From positions 46,458 to 110,457 of the IMG/VR virus record IMGVR_UViG_3300033149_001257: DNA of 64,000 nucleotides. One strand, 5' to 3'. Under the pieces are notes generated by a model, which was given only the letters and a program-made list of their open reading frames with translations, did no database searches and was not told the DNA's origin. This document shows, piece by piece, positions 50,091 to 58,054 of this stretch (position 1 is its first letter; each line of letters starts with the position of its first letter). This DNA comes from a virus. The position numbers and the translations under genes were made by a program.

Positions 50091-50702
50091 ATGAGATTTG
50101 GATTTGATGTTGATGGTATATTTGGAAATTTTCGCACTCCATTTATAAAACTTGTTAATGATTATTTCAACAAAAACTATCCGCCGGGAGAGGGTACTCA
50201 CTGGAACCTCTACGAGCAATACGAGGACTTCACTCCGGGAATGCAGGCAGAGATATTTGAGTGCATTAAAGGACTTAAAAACTTCTGGGTAGACACGGTT
50301 GAGCCATTTAATATGGAAGATTTGAAATTGGTTAAAAAGTTATTATGGAATGGCGACAATGTTTATTTCATTACCAACCGGTATCCCAACCCAGATGAGG
50401 ATAGCACGCTTTCTCAGTGTAGAAACTGGTTGTTAAAATACAACATATTCCCCACCGGAATAATACTCACGAAGAATAAGGCCGAGGCATGTAATCTTCT
50501 GCAGATAGACTACTTCATAGATGACCATATTCAGAATGTCAAAGACATTACCAATAATTGCCCAACCACTGTCTGTTATATAATAGACAAAAAACATAAT
50601 CAGGATTACAAAACAATATATCGCGCAAAGACTATAAAAGAATTCATAGAAAGAGCCAAGAGTGGATATTTCAACGGAGAGGAGGGGTTTAGTGGAGATT
50701 AA
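50091..50702 (+). CDS. HAD-family 5'-nucleotidase
   Basis: 203 residues, GGGAGG box. HAD motifs: FDVDG (motif I), FITNR (II), TKNKAEAC with Lys (III), DYFIDDHIQN (IV). Similar to deoxyribonucleotidase NT5C-type. It dephosphorylates (deoxy)nucleotides and together with its upstream neighbour would reshape the nucleotide pool. Confidence 0.85.
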   Translation: MRFGFDVDGIFGNFRTPFIKLVNDYFNKNYPPGEGTHWNLYEQYEDFTPGMQAEIFECIKGLKNFWVDTVEPFNMEDLKLVKKLLWNGDNVYFITNRYPNPDEDSTLSQCRNWLLKYNIFPTGIILTKNKAEACNLLQIDYFIDDHIQNVKDITNNCPTTVCYIIDKKHNQDYKTIYRAKTIKEFIERAKSGYFNGEEGFSGD

Positions 50703-50994
50703 AGAATTTATCAACACCTGTATTGAAAACGGGTATGCCTGGAAGAAAGAGAAATGTGAGGATGTGGATGGATTTATGATTGGTTCAGAGAAGTACGATA
50801 CCGTTGCTCATTTTATCCCGGAAGCTATTCAGAAAAACGAGTGGCCTGCACTCCATAAGCAGATTGTGCAGGGAAAGAATATTCATCACTTAACGAGGAT
50901 AGTGGGGTATTTTTCCAGGGTGGAGAATTGGAATAAGAGTAAGTTGGGGGAACTCAAAGACCGGCACAGGGGGGATTACAAGGTAGGTAAATAA
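50692..50994 (+). CDS. NrdD-like C-terminal domain protein
   Basis: 100 residues from GTG 50692, GAGGAGGGG before it. The end LTRIVGYFSRVENWNKSKLG closely resembles the C-terminal region of anaerobic ribonucleotide reductase, where many phages have stand-alone proteins of this type. The usual glycyl-radical motif (RVCGY-type) is replaced by RIVGY. May be a regulator or a partner of a host reductase. Confidence 0.7.
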   Translation: MEIKEFINTCIENGYAWKKEKCEDVDGFMIGSEKYDTVAHFIPEAIQKNEWPALHKQIVQGKNIHHLTRIVGYFSRVENWNKSKLGELKDRHRGDYKVGK

Positions 50995-51008
50995 GGAGGA
51001 TTATTACA

Positions 51009-51095
51009 ATGGCAAAGAAATCGGGTCCTAAAAGTCAGTTGAGAAAAAGAAGAAAGAAGTGTAAGGGTAAGGCGAGGAACGTAAGAAAACATTAG
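51009..51095 (+). CDS. Tiny basic protein
   Basis: 28 codons with GGAGGATTATTACA before ATG 51009: MAKKSGPKSQLRKRRKKCKG then basic to the end. Possibly nucleic acid binding; small but well placed. Confidence 0.5.
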   Translation: MAKKSGPKSQLRKRRKKCKGKARNVRKH

Positions 51096-51105
51096 GGAGG
51101 ATAGA

Positions 51106-51876
51106 ATGAGTGATGAGTTAAAAGAAAGACTTGTTAAGTATGTGGACTTTGTAAAACCAACGTATATAGAAAACTGGCCGATAGAATTATACAATATGTC
51201 TATAGCCCAGGTTGACATCCCAGTTCCAGACGACATTGTAGATTGTATATTGAGCGAGAAAATACCAGCCAGGTTAATCCCTGAAATACAAAAAGCCCTT
51301 GATGTGTTTCCAATGGGAGCATTTATTAGGCTCGGCAGCAGGAGCCCGAAAGACAGCTGGACAGTTCACGATAAGGGCATGAAAACATTAAGCGCAAAAG
51401 ATGCCGTAGAATCTCTCGGTTCAAGCATGAGAGTGTTTGATGATTTATTCCTGGCAAAAAACGCAGGATATAAACCGCACTTATTTGTTCGTAAGTGGAT
51501 TGATATACCAAAGTGGGCAGAGTTTAGATGTTTCATGCACAAAAGACAGCTCAGGGGAATATCTCAATATTATTGTATTGAGGGGGAATACTTTCCTGAA
51601 ATAGAAAATAATAAAGAATCTATACAATGGGCAATCACCAAGTTTTTTAAGAATAGCTTTAAAGAAGCATCGCATATGGATTCGGTTGTATTTGATGTTT
51701 TTATTAATGTAAAAAAGCATGGCAATGAATCTGAATGGGAAGTAAAACTGCTTGAAATAAATCCATTCTTTGCCGATACTTTCCCTGGGTTGTTTAAGTG
51801 GGAAGATGGTGGAGATTTTGATGGTTCGTTTAGGATGAATAAAAAAAAGAAGGAGGATGAAGACGATGGGAAATGA
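51106..51876 (+). CDS. D123/Cdc123-like ATP-grasp protein
   Basis: 256 residues, GGGAGG box. D123 landmarks: FIRLGSRSPKDSW near residue 73, VRKWIDIPKWAEFRCFMHKR near 128, VVFDVFIN, VKLLEINPFF near 219 and TFPGLFKW. In eukaryotes Cdc123 helps assemble translation factor eIF2; bacterial and phage homologues are probably ATP-dependent ligases or protein modifiers. It is followed by a KTSC-domain protein. Confidence 0.8.
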   Translation: MSDELKERLVKYVDFVKPTYIENWPIELYNMSIAQVDIPVPDDIVDCILSEKIPARLIPEIQKALDVFPMGAFIRLGSRSPKDSWTVHDKGMKTLSAKDAVESLGSSMRVFDDLFLAKNAGYKPHLFVRKWIDIPKWAEFRCFMHKRQLRGISQYYCIEGEYFPEIENNKESIQWAITKFFKNSFKEASHMDSVVFDVFINVKKHGNESEWEVKLLEINPFFADTFPGLFKWEDGGDFDGSFRMNKKKKEDEDDGK

Positions 51877-52198
51877 ATTGTATTGCGAGCATTTGACTGA
51901 ATATGGATGCTGTAGATTAAAGATAGAGGGTTCTTCCGAGGTATGTAGGGTATACAAAACACCGGAGCTCTGCGATATGTTAAAAGAAATCCCAATGGTT
52001 AAGGTTGTGTCCTCAAACATATCCGCAGTGGGATGGAAAAAGAATGCTTTACGTATAATGTTTAATAAGGGTACGAAGTATGAATATTTTGGGGTGCCCA
52101 GGGCATTGGCCATGAAACTCATAAAATCACCATCGATTGGAAGTTTCTTCTATAAAAACATTGCAAAGAAATTTGAGTTTAAGCAGAAGGAGGATTGA
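51866..52198 (+). CDS. KTSC domain protein
   Basis: 110 residues from ATG 51866 (AAGGAGG 9 bases before). N-terminal Cys cluster (CEHLTEYGCCRLK ... CRVYKTPELC) may bind metal. The C-terminal ~65 residues match KTSC: VVSSNISAVGWKKNALRIMF, KGTKYEYFGVPRALAMKLI, SIGSFFYKNI. KTSC domains are often found with Lys-tRNA synthetases and phage proteins; function unknown. Overlaps D123 by 11 bases. Confidence 0.75.
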   Translation: MGNELYCEHLTEYGCCRLKIEGSSEVCRVYKTPELCDMLKEIPMVKVVSSNISAVGWKKNALRIMFNKGTKYEYFGVPRALAMKLIKSPSIGSFFYKNIAKKFEFKQKED

Positions 52199-52199
52199 T

Positions 52200-52382
52200 A
52201 TGACTTTGTGCGGATGCGAGCCGGGGTCCGGAGATAGAATAGAGGCCGGGCAGAAAATGGAAACTAAAAACACTAAAAGTAAATGTTGTGGAGCGCCCAC
52301 CATAATTCATGGTGACGTAACCAAGTATTATGTTTGCACCATCTGTGACCTGCCATGTGATATTTTACTTGACAAGAAGTAA
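52200..52382 (+). CDS. Small zinc-binding protein
   Basis: 60 residues from ATG 52200, AAGGAGG box. CGCEPG at the start, then KCCGAPTIIHGDVTKYYVC and CTICDLPCD: several Cys pairs for zinc. The end overlaps the promoter at 52369. Confidence 0.55.
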   Translation: MTLCGCEPGSGDRIEAGQKMETKNTKSKCCGAPTIIHGDVTKYYVCTICDLPCDILLDKK

Positions 52383-52397
52383 TGGAAATGCTATAAT
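52369..52397 (+). promoter_or_regulatory. Internal promoter of the right arm
   Basis: TTGACA (52369-52374), 17-base spacer, TATAAT (52392-52397), with TGC just before the -10. Spacer partly matches that of the promoter at 37423. It overlaps the end of the previous gene and feeds the genes from 52495 on. Confidence 0.75.
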
Positions 52398-52430
52398 AAG
52401 CGTGGGAATAAACAATGGAGTAAGGGTATG

Positions 52431-52446
52431 CACTTATCAATAAGTG
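52431..52446 (+). promoter_or_regulatory. Palindrome in leader (possible operator)
   Basis: CACTTAT-CA-ATAAGTG, perfect 7-base arms, about 27 bases after the likely transcription start of the promoter at 52369. Could be a repressor site or a small hairpin. Confidence 0.45.
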
Positions 52447-52494
52447 TATACAAAAAGTACGCAAACGACTACAATCGGCATACGGAGAATCGGG

Positions 52495-52839
52495 ATGAAC
52501 GAAAAAAACATATGGGCTGAAAAACAAAATAAACCAACTCTTATAGTGAGGGATATTCTTAAAATTACTACTGATATATCCAAGAATCAGATATACGAAA
52601 TCCTGTTACGTCGGGGAGTGTTTAAATGGTTCTCTGTCCGGCGCGAACTAATAAGACTAAAGATGTCATGGAAGAAAGAAATCAGCGCATTGAACCACAG
52701 AAAGAGCGATTATGAAAAAGGGTATGCTAAAGCCATGGATAAATGTAGGGGAGAAGTTCGGGCGCTCTGTCATAGCGAAAGGTGGGTAGCCCCAGACAAT
52801 GACGAGAAAGCGATTGAATATTTAAGGGAGAAAAGATGA
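52495..52839 (+). CDS. Basic helical protein, first after the internal promoter
   Basis: 114 residues from ATG 52495 (GGAG 7 bases before). A possible HTH at LIVRDILKITTDISKNQIYE; then RRGVFKWFSVRRELIRLKMS and a charged coiled part. Might be a regulator of this part of the operon. Overlaps the next gene as ATGA. Confidence 0.5.
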   Translation: MNEKNIWAEKQNKPTLIVRDILKITTDISKNQIYEILLRRGVFKWFSVRRELIRLKMSWKKEISALNHRKSDYEKGYAKAMDKCRGEVRALCHSERWVAPDNDEKAIEYLREKR

Positions 52840-53087
52840 AAACAGAGTACGAGCATATCCACTTTGTAGAATCAGAGCAGAAACCAAAAACAAAAGTATG
52901 GGACATGATTAATAATTTGAAGGGGGAATATCTGGGGCGTATAGAGTGGAGTCCTGGCTGGCGACAATATGTGGCCGTCCCGGAATTTGAAATCATGCTG
53001 AGCGCAAGTTGTCTTTGGTCTATAGAAGATTTCCTTAAACAGGTAAATGACGAGCACAAAAAAAATAACTCACCGCAGTCCGGTTGA
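52836..53087 (+). CDS. Conserved small phage protein, unknown
   Basis: 83 residues. YEHIHFVESEQKPKTKVWDM followed by GRIEWSPGWRQYVAVPE and DFLKQVN: a layout (HIHFVE, PKTKVW, W..WRQY, PE) seen in many phage hypothetical proteins. Function unknown. Confidence 0.6.
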   Translation: MKTEYEHIHFVESEQKPKTKVWDMINNLKGEYLGRIEWSPGWRQYVAVPEFEIMLSASCLWSIEDFLKQVNDEHKKNNSPQSG

Positions 53088-53106
53088 GGGGAGAGAGGAT
53101 GGGAAA

Positions 53107-53316
53107 ATGAAGCCAATTAAGGTAAAGATTGACACTGAAATTAGATTACACAGGGTATGGGGGGCGGTACTATTTGCAATACTCATATCACTTAATGTGG
53201 CATGGGGGATATATTTAGAAACCGACATCGTATTTATTATAGCGGCAGGTGTTGTATGGTGTCTTATTTGGGGTTTCCTTCTGGGATATGCGACAGGATT
53301 AATAAGTGATAAGTAG
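53107..53316 (+). CDS. Two-helix membrane protein
   Basis: 69 residues from ATG 53107, AGGA box. Helices VLFAILISLNVAWGIYL and IIAAGVVWCLIWGFLLGYA separated by a short polar turn. Holin-like topology but located in the early region; may be a superinfection or membrane protein. Confidence 0.5.
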   Translation: MKPIKVKIDTEIRLHRVWGAVLFAILISLNVAWGIYLETDIVFIIAAGVVWCLIWGFLLGYATGLISDK

Positions 53317-53342
53317 TGAGAGGATTCAAGAGGGGGGGGAGT

Positions 53343-53603
53343 ATGGCTTCAGATAAAGAATTAATTGTTTTATGCGCATTAAGATACGCACTGGGTAGAA
53401 GGACATATGTTGTAAGTACGGTAGCTGAGTATATCGCTAAAATAAAGAATCCAAGCGATTGGTTAATTGACCAAGTTATCACCGAAATAGACAGGCAGGA
53501 AAAAGATAAATTCGGAAATCTTAATCCATTGGGAGACGATTGCGATGTCGTGGTATGGAATAGTCTCCGGGATAAAATGAAAGAAAAGAAGGAGAAAGTA
53601 TGA
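53343..53603 (+). CDS. Conserved small phage protein
   Basis: 86 residues, GGGGGGAG box. Helical (VLCALRYALGRRTYVVSTVAEY), with conserved-looking WLIDQVITEIDRQ and DDCDVVVWNSLRDKM. Unknown, but this pattern recurs in phage early genes. Confidence 0.55.
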   Translation: MASDKELIVLCALRYALGRRTYVVSTVAEYIAKIKNPSDWLIDQVITEIDRQEKDKFGNLNPLGDDCDVVVWNSLRDKMKEKKEKV

Positions 53604-53788
53604 AAACAGATATATGCCCGGTATGTAATGGCACCGGTCAGGTACCGTTCGGTTTCTATATGCCAGAAGGGTTCCACTTTACAGGCGGTTGGCCAGAAAC
53701 CTGCAAGAGCTGTGCTGGCAGGGGATATGTTTATGTTCCCGAAGAAGATGAATATGGGGTGTTTGGGTTGCTTGGTGCTGATTCATAA
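53600..53788 (+). CDS. DnaJ-type zinc-finger peptide
   Basis: 62 residues. Two CxxCxGxG-type knuckles: CPVCNGTGQ near residue 6 and CKSCAGRG near 35, the DnaJ zinc centre. May act as a small chaperone-like or RNA-binding unit. Overlaps upstream as ATGA. Confidence 0.7.
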   Translation: MKTDICPVCNGTGQVPFGFYMPEGFHFTGGWPETCKSCAGRGYVYVPEEDEYGVFGLLGADS

Positions 53789-53813
53789 TAAAGCCTGAAA
53801 AAAGGGAGAGAGT

Positions 53814-53945
53814 ATGATTTTCTTATGGGCCTGGTTCTTATTTTGTAGTTTTACGTTCACCGCGCTAATCATAGAAGTCACGGATAATATATTAAACCAC
53901 TTGGATGAATTAGCCAAGCACGAAAGAGATGTGAGTGAGGTATAG
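53814..53945 (+). CDS. Single-span membrane peptide
   Basis: 43 codons, GGGAGAG box. MIFLWAWFLFCSFTFTALII is a hydrophobic N-terminus followed by an acidic tail. Toxin- or inhibitor-like; translation unproven. Confidence 0.45.
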   Translation: MIFLWAWFLFCSFTFTALIIEVTDNILNHLDELAKHERDVSEV

Positions 53946-53957
53946 TAAGGAGTTAAG

Positions 53958-54251
53958 GTGGGCGATTATGATAATATACAGCACTGGTGTAAAAATGGTC
54001 ATTACTGGGAATGCGACTGCGCGGGAGAAGCCGGAGTGTGCCAGTTCTGTGGAGAAGAACCAGTATTCAGTAATTCTATAAACCTGAAAAATGAGCGCAT
54101 AAAAGAAGTATTGGTTAGAAAGGTGGAGAAGGTCTGTAATAAGTGTGGGCATAAGAAACCAGTTGGGCATATATACGTTATCCCCAAAAGAAAAGGGGAA
54201 GAATCCCATAGAGAGGCCCACTCTAAAAAAGAACAGTTAGACCTATTGTAA
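53958..54251 (+). CDS. Zinc ribbon protein, paralog of the 41869 product
   Basis: 97 residues from GTG 53958. IQHWCKNGHYWECDC, CQFCGEEP and CNKCGHKK repeat the three-knuckle plan of the 41869 product; the second half differs (no insert). Ends KKEQLDLL, like the next gene's end. Function unknown. Confidence 0.6.
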   Translation: MGDYDNIQHWCKNGHYWECDCAGEAGVCQFCGEEPVFSNSINLKNERIKEVLVRKVEKVCNKCGHKKPVGHIYVIPKRKGEESHREAHSKKEQLDLL

Positions 54252-54261
54252 AGGAGTTATT

Positions 54262-55686
54262 GTGGAAAAATATATTAATAAAATAAATCTGGGAGATAGT
54301 CTGGAGTTACTGCCAAGCCTGCCGGAGAATTCCGTAGATGCTATTATCACGGACCCCCCTTACGAATTAGGATTTATGGGGCGCGCATGGGACAAGACCG
54401 GAATAGCCAATAATGTGGATTTATGGAAAGAAGTATTGAGGGTATTGAAACCAGGGGGGCATCTTTTGTCTTTTGGGGGCGATAGAACATCTCATAGGAT
54501 GGTTTGTGCAATAGAAGATGCTGGATTCCAAATTCGTACTTCTGTCGCATGGCTATTTGGATCTGGATTTCCTAAAAATCTTAATGTTGGTAAAAAAGTT
54601 GATGAAATCCAAGGAAATAAAAGAGATGTTGTTGGAAAAAAAGAATTATGGGGTCACAATGCTGGTTCAGGTGCAGGTAGTTTTTCTAAGAATAAATATG
54701 AGGGACAGACGGGCATAAGAAGAAGTGAGCCCATGACTGTGGGTAATTCTAAATGGGAGGGGTGGGGCACGGCATTGAAACCTGGATTTGAAATAATCTG
54801 TCTTGCCAGAAAACCCCTGAGCGAAAAAACAGTGGCTACCAATGTCTTGAAGTGGGGTACCGGGGCCCTTAATATAGACAAGTCTAGGATAAAAGGTCCG
54901 GAGCCACACCACAATTATGGTAGAACCAGTGGCGAAAAATCATTTGTTGGTAAAGGAGATGTGAGTGTTACACCAGAGGAAGGGCGCTGGCCTTCTAATG
55001 TAATTATGGAGTGTACTTGTAAGCATCCTATTCCGGGAGGCAAATCAGAAGTAATCCCCCCTGAAGAATCCAAAGGCGGTATATTCTCACCATCCCAGGG
55101 TAAACCTGCGGGCCCTACATATAAAGATAAACCTATGGTTCATACGGACCCAAATTGCCCCTGTTATCAGCTGGATAAGCAGTCCGGTACCCTAAAAAGC
55201 GGCGATGGATGTATCCGGCAGCGGGAAGGATATTTCGGTGAGCATGGAGGACTGGGTAAAAAGGGTGATGTCCAAACTACATATGGTGATGAGGGCGGCG
55301 CATCTCGGTTTTTCTATTGTGCTAAAACTTCAAAATGGGAACGTAATGTTGGATGTGAGGATATAAATCCTGTCAAGCGCGACGAAAGTAGAAAGGAAGG
55401 TAATCCGGGGGGAGATAATCCACGTAATAGGGGAGTTCATAAAGTTAATAACCACCATCCGACAGTAAAACCTATAGCTCTCATGGAGTACCTTGTGAAT
55501 TTAATCACGCCGCTAGGTGGTATTGTGTTGGATCCATTCGCTGGCTCCGGGACCACGCTTATAGCCTGCGAAAGAAACGCGTTCCAATATATAGGGATTG
55601 AAAAAGAGGAGGAGTACCATAAGATTGCAACAGCTCGTTTAGAATATTGGCGACAGTTCAAGAATAAACAATTGGATTTATTGTAA
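54262..55686 (+). CDS. DPPY-type DNA methyltransferase (N6A or N4C)
   Basis: 474 residues from GTG 54262 with AAGGAG. DPPY at residues 31-34 near the N-terminus and the SAM site DPFAGSGTT at 424-430 near the C-terminus, the beta-class order. The middle is a large, Gly-rich target-recognition region. Transfers a methyl group from SAM to adenine N6 or cytosine N4. Repeated Cys/His (CTCKHP, HTDPNCPCY) could bind a metal. Followed by the radical-SAM-like gene. Confidence 0.9.
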   Translation: MEKYINKINLGDSLELLPSLPENSVDAIITDPPYELGFMGRAWDKTGIANNVDLWKEVLRVLKPGGHLLSFGGDRTSHRMVCAIEDAGFQIRTSVAWLFGSGFPKNLNVGKKVDEIQGNKRDVVGKKELWGHNAGSGAGSFSKNKYEGQTGIRRSEPMTVGNSKWEGWGTALKPGFEIICLARKPLSEKTVATNVLKWGTGALNIDKSRIKGPEPHHNYGRTSGEKSFVGKGDVSVTPEEGRWPSNVIMECTCKHPIPGGKSEVIPPEESKGGIFSPSQGKPAGPTYKDKPMVHTDPNCPCYQLDKQSGTLKSGDGCIRQREGYFGEHGGLGKKGDVQTTYGDEGGASRFFYCAKTSKWERNVGCEDINPVKRDESRKEGNPGGDNPRNRGVHKVNNHHPTVKPIALMEYLVNLITPLGGIVLDPFAGSGTTLIACERNAFQYIGIEKEEEYHKIATARLEYWRQFKNKQLDLL

Positions 55687-55698
55687 GGGAGGTATGAA

Positions 55699-56427
55699 AT
55701 GAAATTAGATCAGAACCCGAAACTTTTTGGCTCAAAAATTATTGATGCGATCCCGCAGACAGGACATTGCCCCAATCGCTGTACCGGGTGTTTCTATAAT
55801 AACGGATTTTACCGAACCCTTGATAAACCACAGGTCCCTACGGTAGAAGAAGTGGGCGATAGATTAGTCAGGGTAAACAGTGGGCACGATAGTAATATAC
55901 AGAAAGGGTTGGTATTGGAAACTACCGAGAAGTACAAGAAGAAGTTTTATAATACGTCTATTGCGAATTATGATTTTCCTGCGCCAGTTGTTTACACAGC
56001 CAACGGTAGACGTGACGATGAATGGATTGAAAGTAGAAAGTGGAATAAGGTGGAAGCCGTAGAATTCTTAAAAAATGTCATGGCGGTAAGGTTTAGGGTT
56101 AATACTTGGAATCTTAAAGAATGTGATGGGTGCGTAGATTATTATAATCAAATGGATATTCCGGTGCTCCTGACGTTTATGAGGTATCCCCTATACGAAC
56201 AGGTTAGGGAAATTGAAAATTACGAATTCCATAAACATATCATAAACTCATACTACTGCATTAAAGAAGAAGCGTTTAGTAAGATAGTTGCCCGGTATGC
56301 AGATAATAAGCTAGTCCAGGTATGTGGAAAGACGTACGGAAATAGTTACTGTAAGAATTGCATGAACTGCGTGGAGAATTATGAGCGCGCAATGGCCAAA
56401 AAAAAAGAGGGGGGCGAAAATGTGTAA
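55699..56427 (+). CDS. Radical-SAM-like protein with second Cys cluster
   Basis: 242 residues, GGGAGG box. CPNRCTGC (C24, C28, C31) is a CxxxCxxC site for a 4Fe-4S cluster as in radical SAM enzymes; an additional cluster near the C-terminus (VCGKTYGNSYCKNCMNCVE) may hold a second. The rest shows strand/helix alternation (FRVNTWNLKECDGCVDYYNQ) fitting a partial barrel. Phage radical SAM enzymes can modify bases or proteins; the placement next to a methyltransferase suggests DNA chemistry, unproven. Confidence 0.7.
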   Translation: MKLDQNPKLFGSKIIDAIPQTGHCPNRCTGCFYNNGFYRTLDKPQVPTVEEVGDRLVRVNSGHDSNIQKGLVLETTEKYKKKFYNTSIANYDFPAPVVYTANGRRDDEWIESRKWNKVEAVEFLKNVMAVRFRVNTWNLKECDGCVDYYNQMDIPVLLTFMRYPLYEQVREIENYEFHKHIINSYYCIKEEAFSKIVARYADNKLVQVCGKTYGNSYCKNCMNCVENYERAMAKKKEGGENV

Positions 56428-56695
56428 ATGGGGAAACACGGTAATAGTACAAAGTGATATTCTTAAAAGCAAAAAAAGGCCAGATGGGAAAATAGCAGTT
56501 GATAGTTGTATTGCTCCACTCGTACAATGCTTAAACGATACTGGAATAAGAACGATAGCGAGTTGTTGCGGACATGGACATCAACCGAGTAGTATAATAC
56601 TTGACGAAGATAGAGAAATAAGAATAATGACTTTTAGCCAAGCAAGGAAGGTTGATAAACTCTTTCCTGGCATAGATGGAATAAAAAGAAATTAA
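56420..56695 (+). CDS. Conserved small phage protein with SCCGHG motif
   Basis: 91 residues from ATG 56420, GGGGGG box. MCKWGNTV start, VDSCIAPLVQCLNDTGIRT and ASCCGHGHQPSSI are typical for a family found in many phage genomes. Cys/His arrangement suggests metal. Overlaps upstream gene by 8 bases. Confidence 0.65.
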   Translation: MCKWGNTVIVQSDILKSKKRPDGKIAVDSCIAPLVQCLNDTGIRTIASCCGHGHQPSSIILDEDREIRIMTFSQARKVDKLFPGIDGIKRN

Positions 56696-56746
56696 AAATA
56701 AGTAGAGGGTATAAAAATGAATAAGAATAAGAGAAGGGGAGCTTAA

Positions 56747-56950
56747 ATGAAAAAAATAACCCTAGAAAGAGCATGTAATGTAATTGAGGGTATATGTTTA
56801 ATTAACGAGGGGAATAAAGACCTGGATAAAATATACAGGATAGTTCACTTGGTAAGCAATTGCAAGAATAAGCATCCCGAATGGCGGAAAGATTTTTTAA
56901 AGATGGAGAAGTTTTTAATAAAAGAAAAAATAGTGGGAGAAATAAAATGA
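56747..56950 (+). CDS. Small helical protein
   Basis: 67 residues, AGGGGAG box. Charged helix-rich (LERACNVIEGICLINEGNKD), ends by ATGA overlap with the next gene. Unknown. Confidence 0.45.
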   Translation: MKKITLERACNVIEGICLINEGNKDLDKIYRIVHLVSNCKNKHPEWRKDFLKMEKFLIKEKIVGEIK

Positions 56951-57129
56951 AACTTGTAGATAGGTTAATGAAGTTAAAAAAGAGAGAGCTCTGTGAATTA
57001 TATGCCAAGTTGTTGAGGGAGGGCAGTACGGTCTGTCTGGGTAATTACCATGGATTTGATGTTGTACTGAAAAAGATATGCAGGTCAAAGTGCCATGTGT
57101 ATGGGTTGTGTAGGAAAATAAAGAAATAG
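56947..57129 (+). CDS. Small basic protein
   Basis: 60 residues from ATG 56947 (ATGA). Lys/Arg-rich first part (MKLKKRELCELYAKLLREGS) and three later Cys (CRSKCHVYGLC). Unknown. Confidence 0.45.
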   Translation: MKLVDRLMKLKKRELCELYAKLLREGSTVCLGNYHGFDVVLKKICRSKCHVYGLCRKIKK

Positions 57130-57140
57130 GAGGATGGGGA

Positions 57141-57518
57141 ATGAAATTATTAAAAGTGGTTGAGTTATACAAGGATGGGGATGCGGACCAGCCGGTTGAT
57201 TGTGTTTGTTTCCACCCCTGCGCAATAAAGAGATTGAAGAATGGTGAGGATGTGGATCCCCTATACTGCGCAGTAGAATTTGAGGATAAGGAGCAGGAGC
57301 TTATAGACATATGCGAGAAAATGAAATGCGACGTTTCTATAAGTAGATTCCAACTTGTTCAATTAGATGATGGAAAAGAAATACCTGCTGGGTATGAGTG
57401 GGCTATTGAGATAAAGAATTACGACGAAAAAAATAGTATTAATATTTACTGTAATGGCAAAATTAAACCCGAGGTAATAGAAGAAGCCATGTCTAAATTA
57501 GAGAAGGAGGGGAAATGA
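57141..57518 (+). CDS. Early protein, unknown
   Basis: 125 residues, AGGAGG box. Acidic; Cys in VDCVCFHPCA, then strands KEIPAGYEWAIEIKNYD. Overlaps the next gene as ATGA. No family. Confidence 0.5.
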   Translation: MKLLKVVELYKDGDADQPVDCVCFHPCAIKRLKNGEDVDPLYCAVEFEDKEQELIDICEKMKCDVSISRFQLVQLDDGKEIPAGYEWAIEIKNYDEKNSINIYCNGKIKPEVIEEAMSKLEKEGK

Positions 57519-57778
57519 GAATTAAGCCAGAAAGAATATTAGACGTAAAGTGCGACAGATGTGGCAAGATGTTAAGTGGTGAGGATTGGAAAAAGACATG
57601 GTTAAACTATTTCGTGTCATTTGGTTTTAATGCGTTAATTAAAAAAGAAGCATATTATACTGACCTGTGCCTTGAGTGTGGTAAGGAACTTGAGAAGCGA
57701 GTGAAAAAACTCGTAGAATCAATTATGGAGTTTGCTCCCAGCGATGATTCTGGTAATGTTCATAAGGAGGCGGAATGA
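57515..57778 (+). CDS. Zinc-ribbon-like protein
   Basis: 87 residues. CDRCGK near the start and CLECGK near 55, two CxxCG knuckles, followed by a helical KRVKKLVESIMEF tail. Overlaps as ATGA with the next gene. Confidence 0.6.
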   Translation: MRIKPERILDVKCDRCGKMLSGEDWKKTWLNYFVSFGFNALIKKEAYYTDLCLECGKELEKRVKKLVESIMEFAPSDDSGNVHKEAE

Positions 57779-58053
57779 AAAAATCAGAGAGTGGTAAATT
57801 AGACCAGCTCGCATCAAGCCTCAGGGGTATAATAGCGTTTGCCTCTGTACCGGTTGCAAGGTGTTTATGTGGCAACTATAATATGGGGCAGGCTGGAACA
57901 GATAGAGACAAGATGAGGAAAAACCTAGTATTGAATTTGGCCGCCATGGGCTGGGAAGTAAAACCAGGTGGTGAAATGTTTAGGGTGAGATGTCCGGAGT
58001 GTATGGAAAAAGGGATAAATAAAATAGTTGTTATGAAAATGAAGGAAAGGTGA
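57775..58053 (+). CDS. Small protein with Cys pairs
   Basis: 92 residues. CLCGNYN in the middle and RCPEC near the end suggest a metal site. Helical start (KLDQLASSLRGIIAFASVPV). Unknown. Confidence 0.5.
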   Translation: MKKSESGKLDQLASSLRGIIAFASVPVARCLCGNYNMGQAGTDRDKMRKNLVLNLAAMGWEVKPGGEMFRVRCPECMEKGINKIVVMKMKER

Positions 58054-58054
58054 A

